A DNA stretch of 64,000 nucleotides, taken from assembly GCA_900465675.1 (NCBI GenBank), contig UBJR01000013.1:62001-126000 (forward strand), read 5' to 3'. A program made the translations under genes and the position numbers. A model generated the notes under the pieces. The model saw nothing but the letters and a program-made list of their open reading frames with translations, was not told the DNA's origin and made no database searches. This document shows positions 41,402-49,161 of this stretch, one piece after another. The stretch's first letter is position 1, and the number at the start of each line of letters is the position of its first letter. Source of the stretch: Hyphomicrobiales bacterium. Its GTDB lineage: Bacteria; Pseudomonadota; Alphaproteobacteria; Rhizobiales; Rhizobiaceae.

Positions 41402-43360
41402 TTACTGGACGAGCGTGCTGTCGAGCACGATCCGCTGCACCGACTGTCCGTCGCAATAAAAGAAGAACATGCCTGGCGACTCGCGTGCCTGACGTGTCAG
41501 CGGCGGAGCATCGACGATCTGAAGATACCAGCCCTGATCGAAGAGCGGCCGGGTGGCATCTACACCGGTGGTGGCGTTGATCTGAGCGATCTGCTGAGCC
41601 GAGAGCGTTACGCCAATACGAATGGCACCGAAGTTCACAGCTGCGTTGATCGGGTCGGCGCAGGCCTGGAAGAGCAGGCCATACCCAAAGCCGTTGTAAG
41701 GAACCGAGTTGGTGTTCGCCAGCAGGTTCATGAGTGCAAGCTGCAGCGCGTTGTTCAGCCAGATCTGGTTGATGTAGCTGTCCAGCCACTGGAACGTGCC
41801 GGAGACCGTGCCCTTCTGGAAGAGAAGGAACTGATCGTTGGCCGTCGCATAGGCGCCATAGAAGTTATAGCCGTTTGCGATCAGGTTCGATGCCGCCGTG
41901 GCCGTGGTGACGTCAGCAGTCAGGCCTGCCTGCCCCTTGTAGGCGAACGTGATACGGCCGTTCAGCTGATCAAAGTTGATCGACGCTGCTGCACCGCAAA
42001 TGAAGGCGTCATAGCGCTGACTGAAGTCGATGGCAGAGATCGGAGCCGTACCGCTCAGGTCTGCATCCCCAAGCCGTGCGCCAAACGACGTGGTGGCATT
42101 GGCCGACAGGCGCGGGGTCGTGTCGGTATCCATCGCGATGTAGGCGTAGCGGTTGTCCGCGTCGTTCACCCATTCGGCAAAGAGCATCTTTTGCTCGCAG
42201 CCGTGGCCGGCATCCGGGTCCGTCACGGTCATGAACGTTGCCCAGTTCTGCGTGAGGTCTACGAGGCCCGTCATGAAGGCTCCCGGCGTCATGGCAGCCG
42301 AACCCTGCGACAAGACCGCGCCCGCAGCCTGGGTAAGGAAAACTGGAGCCGCCAGCGTGCCTGTCGGGAAAGCTATAGTCGACGATGCGCCCCAGAAACC
42401 GGACGTGATGACCAGACCGCCGGAGACGCTGTCATAAGCGACATCGATGCTCGACCCCTTCGTGGTCAGCGCGCCGCTCGTAACGGTCTGGGTGAGGTTG
42501 ACGATATACGTGCCCGTCAAACCCTCGCCTGTGCCGAATGCGGTGACCTGGGTGTTTGCCGCAGTCGATCCGCCCGAAACAATCTGGCCCGGCGCGATCG
42601 TTCCGGAGGTCATTGCCGAGACGTTCATCGTGCCGTAGGAGGCCGTGATAGTGGTAGCATCCGGGACCGACTGAGCGATGTTGACGGAATAGGTGCCAAT
42701 ACCACCGGTCACTCCGGAAAGCTGGCCGGTGATCTGTGTGCCAGCCGCGACGCCCGTGCCAGTCACCAGAGCGCCTACAGGGAGGTTTCCAGACGTGACG
42801 CCGGTCACACTCAGGACATTACCCGAGATGCCACCAGTGACGCTTGCCGTCCCCGCAGCAATGGCCGCGGTGAAGCTGGCCCCAGTCGGAGGGGTGGTGT
42901 TAAGACCCGTTTCGATCAGTGCAGCAGCCGAAGAATAGCTCGTCGCGGATGATAGATTGATCGATGCGGCGCTGTAGGTGTAGCCGTCGATGACCACCGA
43001 CAGCGAGCCGCTGAGCCCCTTCAACTGCGGGATGGTCAGCGTGTTCAGCGGACCCCCACGCACATAAGCCGCAGCAGCCGCGCTCATGTAACGGGCAAAC
43101 AGGATCCGCTCGGGCTTGCGGGTCGAATTGTCGAAGCCATTGAAATAGACGTTCGCAATTTTCACCTCTTCAGCAGATGGGCCGAAGTAGTCCGAGACGG
43201 AACTGCCGTCGTTCGGGAAGGCCAGCACCTGACCGACAGGGACGCGAACGTCCGTGGTCAGCACGAGGCCATTCATATCGAGGGCATTGCCGCCTGCGTT
43301 GAGGACATTCGGCAGCACCTGGACCAGCGTTGAAGCAGGAATTGTGCTCAAGGGAGTCAT
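41402..43360 (-). CDS. Contractile tail sheath protein (DUF3383 type) with inserted beta-modules
   Basis: A 652-residue sheath protein. Family features include STIPASTLVQVLPNVLNAGG, AFPNDGSSVSDYFGPSAEEV, IANVYFNGFDNSTRKPERIL and the C-terminal ALMNLLANTNSVPYNGFGYG and INATTGVDATRPLFDQGWYL. DUF3383 sheaths are commonly nearer 400-500 residues; the excess here is an internal stretch of about 135 residues carrying two copies of a Gly/Thr/Ser-rich module (plus-strand 42447-42850). These would project from the sheath surface. The tube gene follows 26 bp downstream. Confidence 0.88.
   Translation of the reverse strand: MTPLSTIPASTLVQVLPNVLNAGGNALDMNGLVLTTDVRVPVGQVLAFPNDGSSVSDYFGPSAEEVKIANVYFNGFDNSTRKPERILFARYMSAAAAAYVRGGPLNTLTIPQLKGLSGSLSVVIDGYTYSAASINLSSATSYSSAAALIETGLNTTPPTGASFTAAIAAGTASVTGGISGNVLSVTGVTSGNLPVGALVTGTGVAAGTQITGQLSGVTGGIGTYSVNIAQSVPDATTITASYGTMNVSAMTSGTIAPGQIVSGGSTAANTQVTAFGTGEGLTGTYIVNLTQTVTSGALTTKGSSIDVAYDSVSGGLVITSGFWGASSTIAFPTGTLAAPVFLTQAAGAVLSQGSAAMTPGAFMTGLVDLTQNWATFMTVTDPDAGHGCEQKMLFAEWVNDADNRYAYIAMDTDTTPRLSANATTSFGARLGDADLSGTAPISAIDFSQRYDAFICGAAASINFDQLNGRITFAYKGQAGLTADVTTATAASNLIANGYNFYGAYATANDQFLLFQKGTVSGTFQWLDSYINQIWLNNALQLALMNLLANTNSVPYNGFGYGLLFQACADPINAAVNFGAIRIGVTLSAQQIAQINATTGVDATRPLFDQGWYLQIVDAPPLTRQARESPGMFFFYCDGQSVQRIVLDSTLVQ
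42447..42850 (-). repeat. Two tandem beta-modules inside the sheath gene
   Basis: Both units follow the pattern G-x-L-x-V-T-x-SG-x-(L/I)-xxG-xx-V-xGxG-xxxxT-x(V/I)T-xxGTGxxGTY-xVNxxQTV. The first contains TGVAAGTQITGQLSGVTGGI and IGTYSVNIAQSV, the second PGQIVSGGSTAANTQVTAFG and LTGTYIVNLTQTV. Confidence 0.75.
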
Positions 43361-43392
43361 CCTTCCATTCGGGGACTGATTTTCAGAGGGTT

Positions 43393-44319
43393 TCAGGCCG
43401 GGAAGGCCGTTTCGACTTCAATAGGCGTGACATGCGCCTCTTCGGCATACTGTTGCGGCACATCGACCGTGAAGTTGGCCTGCATCACAGCATTGATCAC
43501 CCACCGGGCTTCAATCTGTTGCTCACCGTTGGTGAACGGGATCTGGCGCGGCTCGTCGGCATGCAGCGGCTGAACGTTCGGGTTCATCGCCGTAAATGTC
43601 TGGGTGGCATAGAGGTCTCGAAACAATGCCGAGATGACCTGCGCGTTGTCGGCACTGTTCGGGCCGTGCACATCGATCTGCACCGTGTATTCCGTAGGCT
43701 CGGTTATCAGTTCCTGGCTGGTGCTCATCAGCGTCAGAGCCGTGGTCTGCGTTGGTGTCACCAGATAGGTGCCGACACCGCCTGCCCCGGAGATCGGCGC
43801 AAGCACTCGTGTGTTGGCCGGCACTCCTGCGCCGAACAGAACCCGGTTCGATTGAACCACGCCCGTTTCCACCGCAGTGACGGTCAGCGTCGATCCTGCG
43901 ATCGACCCCATGAAGGCGACATCATCGCGGCCGCGTATATTGGTAGACAGCCGACGCTTCAGGATCGGCCACATCACCACCAGATCGCCCTGCTTCGGCT
44001 CGGGAACGCGATTGGCCTGCCCTTGCACGATCGGAACGCCGGTCCACAATGACGTCTGGCTGACCGTCTGTTCTTGATTGAGGACGTAGGTTCCAGCCCC
44101 GCCAGTTCCGGTGCCAAAGCCGATGATATAGGAGCCAGCTGCGACGCCCTGCCCCAGCACTGCACTACCGAGTGCCAATGCACCACCGGTCGGAGCACCA
44201 GCCGTCAACGTGGTGCCCGAGACACTCCCCAAGAACTGCGCCGTACCTTGCGGCAACAAAGTGATCAGGAAGGCCCGCAGCGCGGTCATGACCTGAGACT
44301 GCGAAGGGGCCGGGCTCAT
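43393..44319 (-). CDS. Neck/tail terminator protein (gp12-like) with two inserted beta-modules
   Basis: A 308-residue protein. The N-terminus (SQVMTALRAFLITLLPQGTA) and the C-terminal part (QELITEPTEYTVQIDVHGPN, DNAQVISALFRDLYATQTFT, QIEARWVINAVMQANFTVDV) form a terminator domain resembling phage neck protein gp12. Two copies of the Gly-rich beta-module are spliced in: one after residue about 27 and one around residue 135. Without them the protein would be about 175 residues, the usual size. It caps the tail tube before head joining. It precedes the sheath gene by 32 bp. Confidence 0.78.
   Translation of the reverse strand: MSPAPSQSQVMTALRAFLITLLPQGTAQFLGSVSGTTLTAGAPTGGALALGSAVLGQGVAAGSYIIGFGTGTGGAGTYVLNQEQTVSQTSLWTGVPIVQGQANRVPEPKQGDLVVMWPILKRRLSTNIRGRDDVAFMGSIAGSTLTVTAVETGVVQSNRVLFGAGVPANTRVLAPISGAGGVGTYLVTPTQTTALTLMSTSQELITEPTEYTVQIDVHGPNSADNAQVISALFRDLYATQTFTAMNPNVQPLHADEPRQIPFTNGEQQIEARWVINAVMQANFTVDVPQQYAEEAHVTPIEVETAFPA
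43725..44235 (-). repeat. Two beta-modules inside the neck terminator gene
   Basis: Copy one at about 44045-44235 contains FLGSVSGTTLTAGAPTGGAL and GTGTGGAGTYVLNQEQTVS. Copy two at about 43725-43918 contains FMGSIAGSTLTVTAVETGVV and GAGGVGTYLVTPTQTT. They are separated by about 40 residues of terminator sequence. Confidence 0.72.
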
Positions 44320-44326
44320 CGTGTGT

Positions 44327-44725
44327 TCAAGCTCCCGCCTGCAGGGTTAAGGCGCACTTGCACCACTCGGGACCAGGGCCCCACTGCTCGAGGACATGAG
44401 CGACGAGCCATGTATCCCCCTCGGGCAAAACGCCGGCGGGGAAGATGAAAAGATCGCCGCCGACCTGCAGATTTCGGACGATGCCCATGGCCGCGCCGTT
44501 GAGGTAGACCGCTCGGCGCACGCCCTGAATGTTCAGGCCGTCAAGCTGGTGAAGATCCTGAAACGAAAGAGCCTGCACCTGGACCGGCACGCCCTGGACA
44601 TCAACATATTCCGGCACCTGCGTCCCATCCGGAGCGATGGTGAAACCCGACGAACGGCGCAACGTGGCCGGCACATCGGGATTGACCACCGTTATGGCGC
44701 CCCGGACGATCGCGTGCAGGTTCAT
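44327..44725 (-). CDS. Head-tail connector (stopper-like) protein
   Basis: A 132-residue protein: MNLHAIVRGAITVVNPDVPA, SGFTIAPDGTQVPEYVDVQG, LSFQDLHQLDGLNIQGVRRA, GGDLFIFPAGVLPEGDTWLV and a C-terminal Trp-rich strand. This beta-barrel pattern and its location between the capsid/neck genes and the tail terminator suggest a head-closure or stopper protein. Assignment rests on position and general resemblance. Its stop is followed after 7 bp by the terminator-protein start. Confidence 0.65.
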   Translation of the reverse strand: MNLHAIVRGAITVVNPDVPATLRRSSGFTIAPDGTQVPEYVDVQGVPVQVQALSFQDLHQLDGLNIQGVRRAVYLNGAAMGIVRNLQVGGDLFIFPAGVLPEGDTWLVAHVLEQWGPGPEWCKCALTLQAGA

Positions 44726-44727
44726 TG

Positions 44728-45285
44728 TCAGCCTGCGATGCGATAGGCGACGAAGGTGTTGTTAGCCGTCTTGCGAACCCGGAAGGTCGCCGAGGCCGAA
44801 GGCTGAACCACAGCGCCGCCCACGATGGTGAAGTTCGTGCCTGCGCCCAGGGTGGCAGTTTCACTCGCTGCGCCCGTGTTGACGATCGAGAAGTCGAATG
44901 TGCTGCCGACGTCGAACGAGGATGGCAGGCCCGACTGCATCAGCGTGCCGGTCGGAAGCGTCTGGGTCGAGTTGGCGCCCGCTCCCTGTGCGACCGTGAT
45001 CATGCCAACCAGCAAGTTGGCAGCCGTGAGCGTGCTGGACGTCGTCTTGGCGACTGGCGCAGCCTGAACAAGCGGCGCATTGCCGGACGACCACACGGCA
45101 GCCCCAGCGGTAGCGTTGGTGCAGGTGTAGACGTTTCCGCCATAAACCCATGTCGAGCCGACGGAATACCCGTCCAGCGCGTCATCATTGACCGTCGGGG
45201 CGGCAGTGCCGGCGAAATTGTTCTTGAATGCCATATCGGCAGGAATATCGCCCACGGTGGACGACCAAAGAACGGCCTTTGTCAT
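44728..45285 (-). CDS. Putative virion decoration/fibre-like protein
   Basis: A 185-residue protein, ADMAFKNNFAGTAAPTVNDD, YSVGSTWVYGGNVYTCTNAT and AVWSSGNAPLVQAAP in the N-terminal half, then a Gly/Thr/Ser-rich beta region (STFDFSIVNTGAASETATLG, SASATFRVRKTANNTFVAYR). The VGSTWV...YTCTNATAGAAVW element is frequent in phage head-fibre or decoration proteins. Its location among neck genes supports a virion role. Starts 2 bp upstream of the connector gene. Confidence 0.6.
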   Translation of the reverse strand: MTKAVLWSSTVGDIPADMAFKNNFAGTAAPTVNDDALDGYSVGSTWVYGGNVYTCTNATAGAAVWSSGNAPLVQAAPVAKTTSSTLTAANLLVGMITVAQGAGANSTQTLPTGTLMQSGLPSSFDVGSTFDFSIVNTGAASETATLGAGTNFTIVGGAVVQPSASATFRVRKTANNTFVAYRIAG

Positions 45286-45311
45286 GATTTCGGCTCCAGT
45301 TTTGGGATGGG

Positions 45312-45749
45312 TTAATCGACACGGTAGTCGACGCTGCGGAGCATCACGCCGCTGTCGATAAGTTCCTTGTCATGGCCCTTGCGCTCAATGGTGGATTCGG
45401 CGAGGCCGGGCCCGACATATTCGGAAATGGTTTCTTGCAACTGGCCCTTGATGGCCGCTCCGGTCTGCTCAAGTGTGCGATGGCCGTCATAGCCATTCGA
45501 CACCAGCAGATCGCCGACAGCATCGGGCCATTCGGAACTCTTGTCCTGGATCATTCCGCGAAAGAACGGACGTGGCGGCACATCGCCGTGGCCAAATTCG
45601 TTTAGTGCCGCGACCATGGCCACGGACTTCCCATCCGGGTAGGTCGCATCCGCCAGGAAACCTACGCTCACTTCAGAGGCGCTGGTGACCTTCTTAGCAA
45701 TCTCAGCCAACGCGGCTTCGAGTTTCGATCCGCCGGACAGTTCGACCAT
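45312..45749 (-). CDS. Neck/tail completion protein (HK97 gp10/Mu gpG-like)
   Basis: A 145-residue protein with SASEVSVGFLADATYPDGKS, VAMVAALNEFGHGDVPPRPF and FRGMIQDKSSEWPDAVG. The FGH-x-VPPRPFFR block is diagnostic of the Mu gpG/HK97 gp10-like virion morphogenesis family. It acts at the head-tail junction. Its ATG overlaps the stop of the small upstream gene (TGATG), indicating coupling. Confidence 0.82.
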   Translation of the reverse strand: MVELSGGSKLEAALAEIAKKVTSASEVSVGFLADATYPDGKSVAMVAALNEFGHGDVPPRPFFRGMIQDKSSEWPDAVGDLLVSNGYDGHRTLEQTGAAIKGQLQETISEYVGPGLAESTIERKGHDKELIDSGVMLRSVDYRVD

Positions 45750-45913
45750 CAGCCCTTTGCCTCAGAGGAACCCGTGGGCTTGGATCCTGCCTTCTGGCTG
45801 GCGTCTGCATCCTTGGCCTCCAAGAGAGCCTTCACGCTGCCTTCCAGGGTCTTGATGCGATCGTCGGTCTCAGCCTTATAGGCGCGGAACTCGTCGCGGA
45901 GCTTCTGATCCAT
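45749..45913 (-). CDS. Small coiled-coil protein
   Basis: A 54-residue protein: MDQKLRDEFRAYKAETDDRI, then KTLEGSVKALLEAKD and a polar Ser/Lys tail. The first 35 residues form a probable short coiled coil. It has a perfect ribosome-binding site (AAGGAGG, 9 bases before the ATG) and overlaps the next gene by one base. Function unknown; small helical proteins of this kind occur in neck modules. Confidence 0.6.
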   Translation of the reverse strand: MDQKLRDEFRAYKAETDDRIKTLEGSVKALLEAKDADASQKAGSKPTGSSEAKG

Positions 45914-45925
45914 GGTGATGCCTCC

Positions 45926-46372
45926 TTAGGCGTTCCAGTAGGGGATGCCCGGTTGGGCCACCGGCTGAAACTGCTGGGTGATCTTGGGGTAATAGCGGGC
46001 GAGCCTGTAGGGCAGCGCCAACTGCCAGAACATCGATCCATACTTCGTCTGCAGAAAGAACTGGTTCGAGGTGTTGTAGACGACACCGACCGAAGCCGAG
46101 ACGCTTCCCTCGGTGGCCGAGATGATAGGGCCGACAAGCCCTGTATTCGGCTGAGTGGTCGATCCGTAGAGCAGTTGGGCGATATGCGCGATCATCAGGT
46201 TCAGCAGCTCAGTCTGGACCAGCGTATCGCAGACCGGGCCGCCGCCATCGTTGCGGCAATAGGCCTGGGCCATGGTCCAAATCGGACCGTTCAACTGGTC
46301 GTCAGTGACGTTGCTAAATTCGGGGAAGAGAGCCCGCCAGGCGCTAAGGTTGAATTGGACTATGACACCCAT
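45926..46372 (-). CDS. Head-tail adaptor, DUF4054 family
   Basis: A 148-residue helical protein: FNLSAWRALFPEFSNVTDDQ, ELLNLMIAHIAQLLYG, SATEGSVSASVGVV and FWQLALPYRLARYYP. These elements match DUF4054, the adaptor protein that extends the portal ring in many myoviruses with DUF2184 capsids. The ATG at 46372 begins MGVIVQFNLS. It lies between the capsid-side gene at 46394 and the neck genes. Confidence 0.85.
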   Translation of the reverse strand: MGVIVQFNLSAWRALFPEFSNVTDDQLNGPIWTMAQAYCRNDGGGPVCDTLVQTELLNLMIAHIAQLLYGSTTQPNTGLVGPIISATEGSVSASVGVVYNTSNQFFLQTKYGSMFWQLALPYRLARYYPKITQQFQPVAQPGIPYWNA

Positions 46373-46393
46373 CGTGGCAGGCTCCCTGAAAGC

Positions 46394-46882
46394 TTACTTC
46401 TCGTCGGCGGTGGCGATTGCGGAGACGTTCGCGTTGTTCGAACGCGGCCAACGGGGATCGGCTGGAACCGTGCGGCCCTGCTCGCTCTTCGATCCGACGT
46501 TCAAGCGCTCAAGACCGGAGAGAACCGAATGATTGTTGCGGGACTGGGCCGCGACGCTTTCCGGCTTTTCATTGACGATGATCAGCTTGTTGCGGACCAT
46601 GTCGGAGTCCTTGTTGGCGGCCATCCACGCATCGGCCGTCTCTTTCGGGACGTTATGCGTGAGGACATATCCACCGTCGGTCAGGCCGTGCGGCACCGAT
46701 CCCTGCGGAGCGGCATTGCCATTGATCTTGACGCGGGGGCCATGGGGTACAGCGATTGGAACGTCACGGAAGCCACCACCCGAGACCGGCTCCTGGGTGG
46801 TCTCCATCTTGTAGCCCTGCATATAGATGCCGGCCGGAAGTTTGCAGCCGACGGTTACAACGCTCGAAGAAGTCGTGGTCAT
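46394..46882 (-). CDS. Hypothetical virion-associated protein
   Basis: A 162-residue protein: VTVGCKLPAGIYMQGYKMET, VPIAVPHGPRVKINGNAAPQ, GYVLTHNVPKETADAWMAAN and DPRWPRSNNANVSAIATADE. This looks like the short proteins, often annotated only as hypothetical, between the major capsid protein and the adaptor in DUF2184-capsid phages. Its PAGI..G and NVPKE..DAW elements recur in that group as far as I recall. The start at 46882 (MTTTSSS) was preferred because ctcaaaggaaaagaaagac precedes it. Confidence 0.65.
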   Translation of the reverse strand: MTTTSSSVVTVGCKLPAGIYMQGYKMETTQEPVSGGGFRDVPIAVPHGPRVKINGNAAPQGSVPHGLTDGGYVLTHNVPKETADAWMAANKDSDMVRNKLIIVNEKPESVAAQSRNNHSVLSGLERLNVGSKSEQGRTVPADPRWPRSNNANVSAIATADEK

Positions 46883-47032
46883 GTCTTTCTTTTCCTTTGA
46901 GGGGGTTCGGGCAGGCGTCACCAATCGCTCAGCGATCCGGGGAGGAGGTCGGAGCCGGTGCGAAGGTCAGAGATCAGCGTCCCGATCAGCCTGCCTTAAA
47001 CTGTGGTTGAAAGTACCTCTCTGCGGCTTCAA

Positions 47033-47048
47033 ACGCCCGTTTGGGCGT
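47033..47048 (-). terminator. Hairpin at the end of the capsid gene
   Basis: A perfect 6-bp stem (acgccc / gggcgt) with a GTTT loop (minus: AAAC) begins in the capsid-protein stop codon. On the minus strand it is followed by ttgaagc. It may partly terminate or stabilise the capsid mRNA. Confidence 0.5.
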
Positions 47049-48142
47049 CAGATTCCGAGCATGCTGGCGATGGTGAAAGTCTGGCGCAATGCTGCCCCAT
47101 AGGAGCCGGCGCTGACCTTCTGCTTGTAGCTCGACAGGTCGGGGATGAGCTTGTGGGCGCGCATCTTTTCGTTGAACGCCATGAACCCGGTTTCCTGACC
47201 TTCGACCTCTTCAGCAATGAGCTGCATGAAGTTACCGCCCGCGATACCCTGCGGGTTGGTAGCGGACAGCGCGCCGTACTGGACCGCGGAGACAACGCGG
47301 AGGTTCGGGAAGTTCTTCTTGAGAAGATCCGAAACGTTGACGTTGAAGCTGTTGGTCGTGGTCAGAGCCGCTTCCGACGCTGGGCTCAGGGCGAGGACCA
47401 TGCGGGTTTCACGGTCAACCAGGCCGCCGGACTGTGTGACAAGCTGACCGAACAGGCTCTGAACGTCAGCGTAGATTTCGTTCGCGGTCGCTGCGATCTG
47501 GCCCGCGCCGTTGTACCAGGACGAGCCGCCGTAGGCCTTGGTGGCCGGGGTCAGCGAGGCGTTCAGGTTCGGGTCGTTCAGCAGACCGTAGTTCTGCAGC
47601 CCTGCGACGCCGAAGAAGTAGGTCAGGTTCGAGAACTTGTTCAGCATGACAGCTGCCGAGTAATCAAGTTCCGAGACCCAGTTGATGCGGGCAGCGCCGG
47701 CACGTTCCAGTTCGCGTTCACCGTACTGCTTGATGACCTGGAACAGGTAGGCCTGACGCTGCGGCCAGTTGGTGTTGCTGGTCACGGTGCCGTTGTTGGC
47801 GTAGTCGCCGTAGGAGGATACCTCGCCGGCAGCTTCCGTGATCGGCAGCATGATCGTGTCATCGACCCATGTGCCGCGGCGCTCTTCCTTGAGGATCTGT
47901 GTTGCCTTGTTCGGGGCAAACAGAGCCTTGAAGACCTTCGGATCGACCATTGTCGTGAAGATCATCGGGACGGCAGAGTTGGGCGCGGTGGCCGCGAGCT
48001 GCGGCTGGGCGTCCATGGCAAACGCGAAGTCTGTTCCGAAGCCTTCCGGAATGTAGGACTTCACGTCAGGCAGAGTGACGCCGAGCTGCTGGAACCGAAT
48101 GCTGTCCTCGGCCCAGAGCGTAGATGCTTCCTGGTAATTCAT
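47048..48142 (-). CDS. Major capsid protein (DUF2184 family)
   Basis: A 364-residue HK97-fold capsid protein of the DUF2184 family. Visible features are TLWAEDSIRFQQLGVTLPDV, AVPMIFTTMVDPKVFKALFA, PNKATQILKEERRGTWVDDT, NTNWPQRQAYLFQVIKQYGE, RELERAGAARINWVSELDYS and the C-terminal SYKQKVSAGSYGAALRQTFT. The ATG at 48142 follows gatcaggagagaaaccac. A much longer in-frame extension to 48799 is not translated from any credible start and lies over the decoration gene. No scaffold is separate; the NUDIX-DUF2213 protein upstream probably provides it. Confidence 0.92.
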   Translation of the reverse strand: MNYQEASTLWAEDSIRFQQLGVTLPDVKSYIPEGFGTDFAFAMDAQPQLAATAPNSAVPMIFTTMVDPKVFKALFAPNKATQILKEERRGTWVDDTIMLPITEAAGEVSSYGDYANNGTVTSNTNWPQRQAYLFQVIKQYGERELERAGAARINWVSELDYSAAVMLNKFSNLTYFFGVAGLQNYGLLNDPNLNASLTPATKAYGGSSWYNGAGQIAATANEIYADVQSLFGQLVTQSGGLVDRETRMVLALSPASEAALTTTNSFNVNVSDLLKKNFPNLRVVSAVQYGALSATNPQGIAGGNFMQLIAEEVEGQETGFMAFNEKMRAHKLIPDLSSYKQKVSAGSYGAALRQTFTIASMLGI

Positions 48143-48174
48143 GTGGTTTCTCTCCTGATCTGGGCCGAAAGGCT

Positions 48175-49131
48175 TTAGCCGATGCCCGGCACGTTGCTGA
48201 TCTTGACGATTTCTCCCTGAGCGCCGAAGGACATGGCGTACCAGGAGGTTTCGACGTTGAGGGCCAGCACAACGGTGCCGGATACTGCGGTGCCGCCGCC
48301 GGTAGCGACAACGAAGGTCGTACCGGTGATCTGGGCGGTGACCGGTGCGCCAATGACGACGCCGGTAGCCGTGCCGCTGGACTGGATAACCGCGCCGGTG
48401 GTGATGGCAGGACCGGTCACAGAACCGCTGACCGTCATGACATACGGCGTGACGGTGATCGCGGTCGATGCAACGCTCTGCGACGGAATGTTGACCGCAT
48501 AGGTGCCCGCGCCGCCCGGTGTGCCGGATAGCTGAGCAGATACGGTGGTGCCCGATGCGACGCCGGAGCCGGACACGACGGCGCCGGGGTAGATCGTGTT
48601 CGTCACGCCGGAGATGGTCAGGACGTTGCCCTGGATCGTGCCGGTACCGGTGGCGGCCGTGCCAGCCGCGATTGCGGTGGTTGCGGCAGACGTGGTGGTC
48701 GGAGCGCCGGCAGCGGCAAAGGTGACTGCACCAGTGAGGAAGTTGGCGTAGGCCTTCATGTTGGGGCGAGCTGCGGACGCACCTTCGTTCAGAACCCAAA
48801 AGTCGCCGCCCGAGAAGAGCGTCGCCTGGAACCCTGCCGGGATGAGCATGCCAGCCGGCGTCAGATAGGTCGTGATGAGACCCTGCTGAGCGCGGCCGAC
48901 GAAGCCGGCAACCGGGCCGGAGCCGAAATTGTTCGCTGCACCGGGCGCACCATCGCCGTCAACCTGGCTGTAGCTGAGCCAAGCGAACTTGCCGATGACC
49001 AGACCATTCGGCCCAGCAACGATGGCGCCAGGGCCAGCCAGCTGGGAGAAGCGCGGATTTGCCGTCGCGAAGTCGCCAACCACGCCAGGAGCGGGCTGGA
49101 CCGAAACGGACGACTGAATGCCGTTAGACAT
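48175..49131 (-). CDS. Capsid decoration/cement protein with beta-modules
   Basis: A 318-residue protein. The N-terminal 150 residues (QPAPGVVGDFATANPRFSQL, IVAGPNGLVIGKFAWLSYSQ, GRAQQGLITTYLTPAGMLIP, GGDFWVLNEGASAARPN) match the structural cement proteins found next to DUF2184 capsid genes. The C-terminal half is Gly/Thr/Val-rich and contains one clear copy and one diverged copy of the beta-module seen in tail proteins, ending TAVSGTVVLALNVETSWYAM. It probably coats the capsid surface. The start follows gaaaggaacccgac. Confidence 0.8.
   Translation of the reverse strand: MSNGIQSSVSVQPAPGVVGDFATANPRFSQLAGPGAIVAGPNGLVIGKFAWLSYSQVDGDGAPGAANNFGSGPVAGFVGRAQQGLITTYLTPAGMLIPAGFQATLFSGGDFWVLNEGASAARPNMKAYANFLTGAVTFAAAGAPTTTSAATTAIAAGTAATGTGTIQGNVLTISGVTNTIYPGAVVSGSGVASGTTVSAQLSGTPGGAGTYAVNIPSQSVASTAITVTPYVMTVSGSVTGPAITTGAVIQSSGTATGVVIGAPVTAQITGTTFVVATGGGTAVSGTVVLALNVETSWYAMSFGAQGEIVKISNVPGIG
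48260..48650 (-). repeat. Beta-modules inside the decoration gene
   Basis: One complete unit (QGNVLTISGVTNTIYPGAVV, SGSGVASGTTVSAQLSGTPG, AGTYAVNI) is followed by a diverged unit (VMTVSGSVTGPAITTGAVIQ, then TAQITGTTFVVATGGG). Confidence 0.68.
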
Positions 49132-49161
49132 GTCGGGTTCCTTTCACTGTGTGTGGGTGGG

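Noticed and set aside
41375..42952. A 525-codon plus-strand frame opposite the tail sheath
   Set aside because: Antisense of the sheath gene, Arg-rich, no recognisable domain and no ribosome-binding site.
48143..48799. In-frame N-terminal extension of the major capsid frame
   Set aside because: It lies over the decoration-protein gene, is Arg/His-rich, and the capsid ATG at 48142 has a strong ribosome-binding site and family-typical N-terminus.
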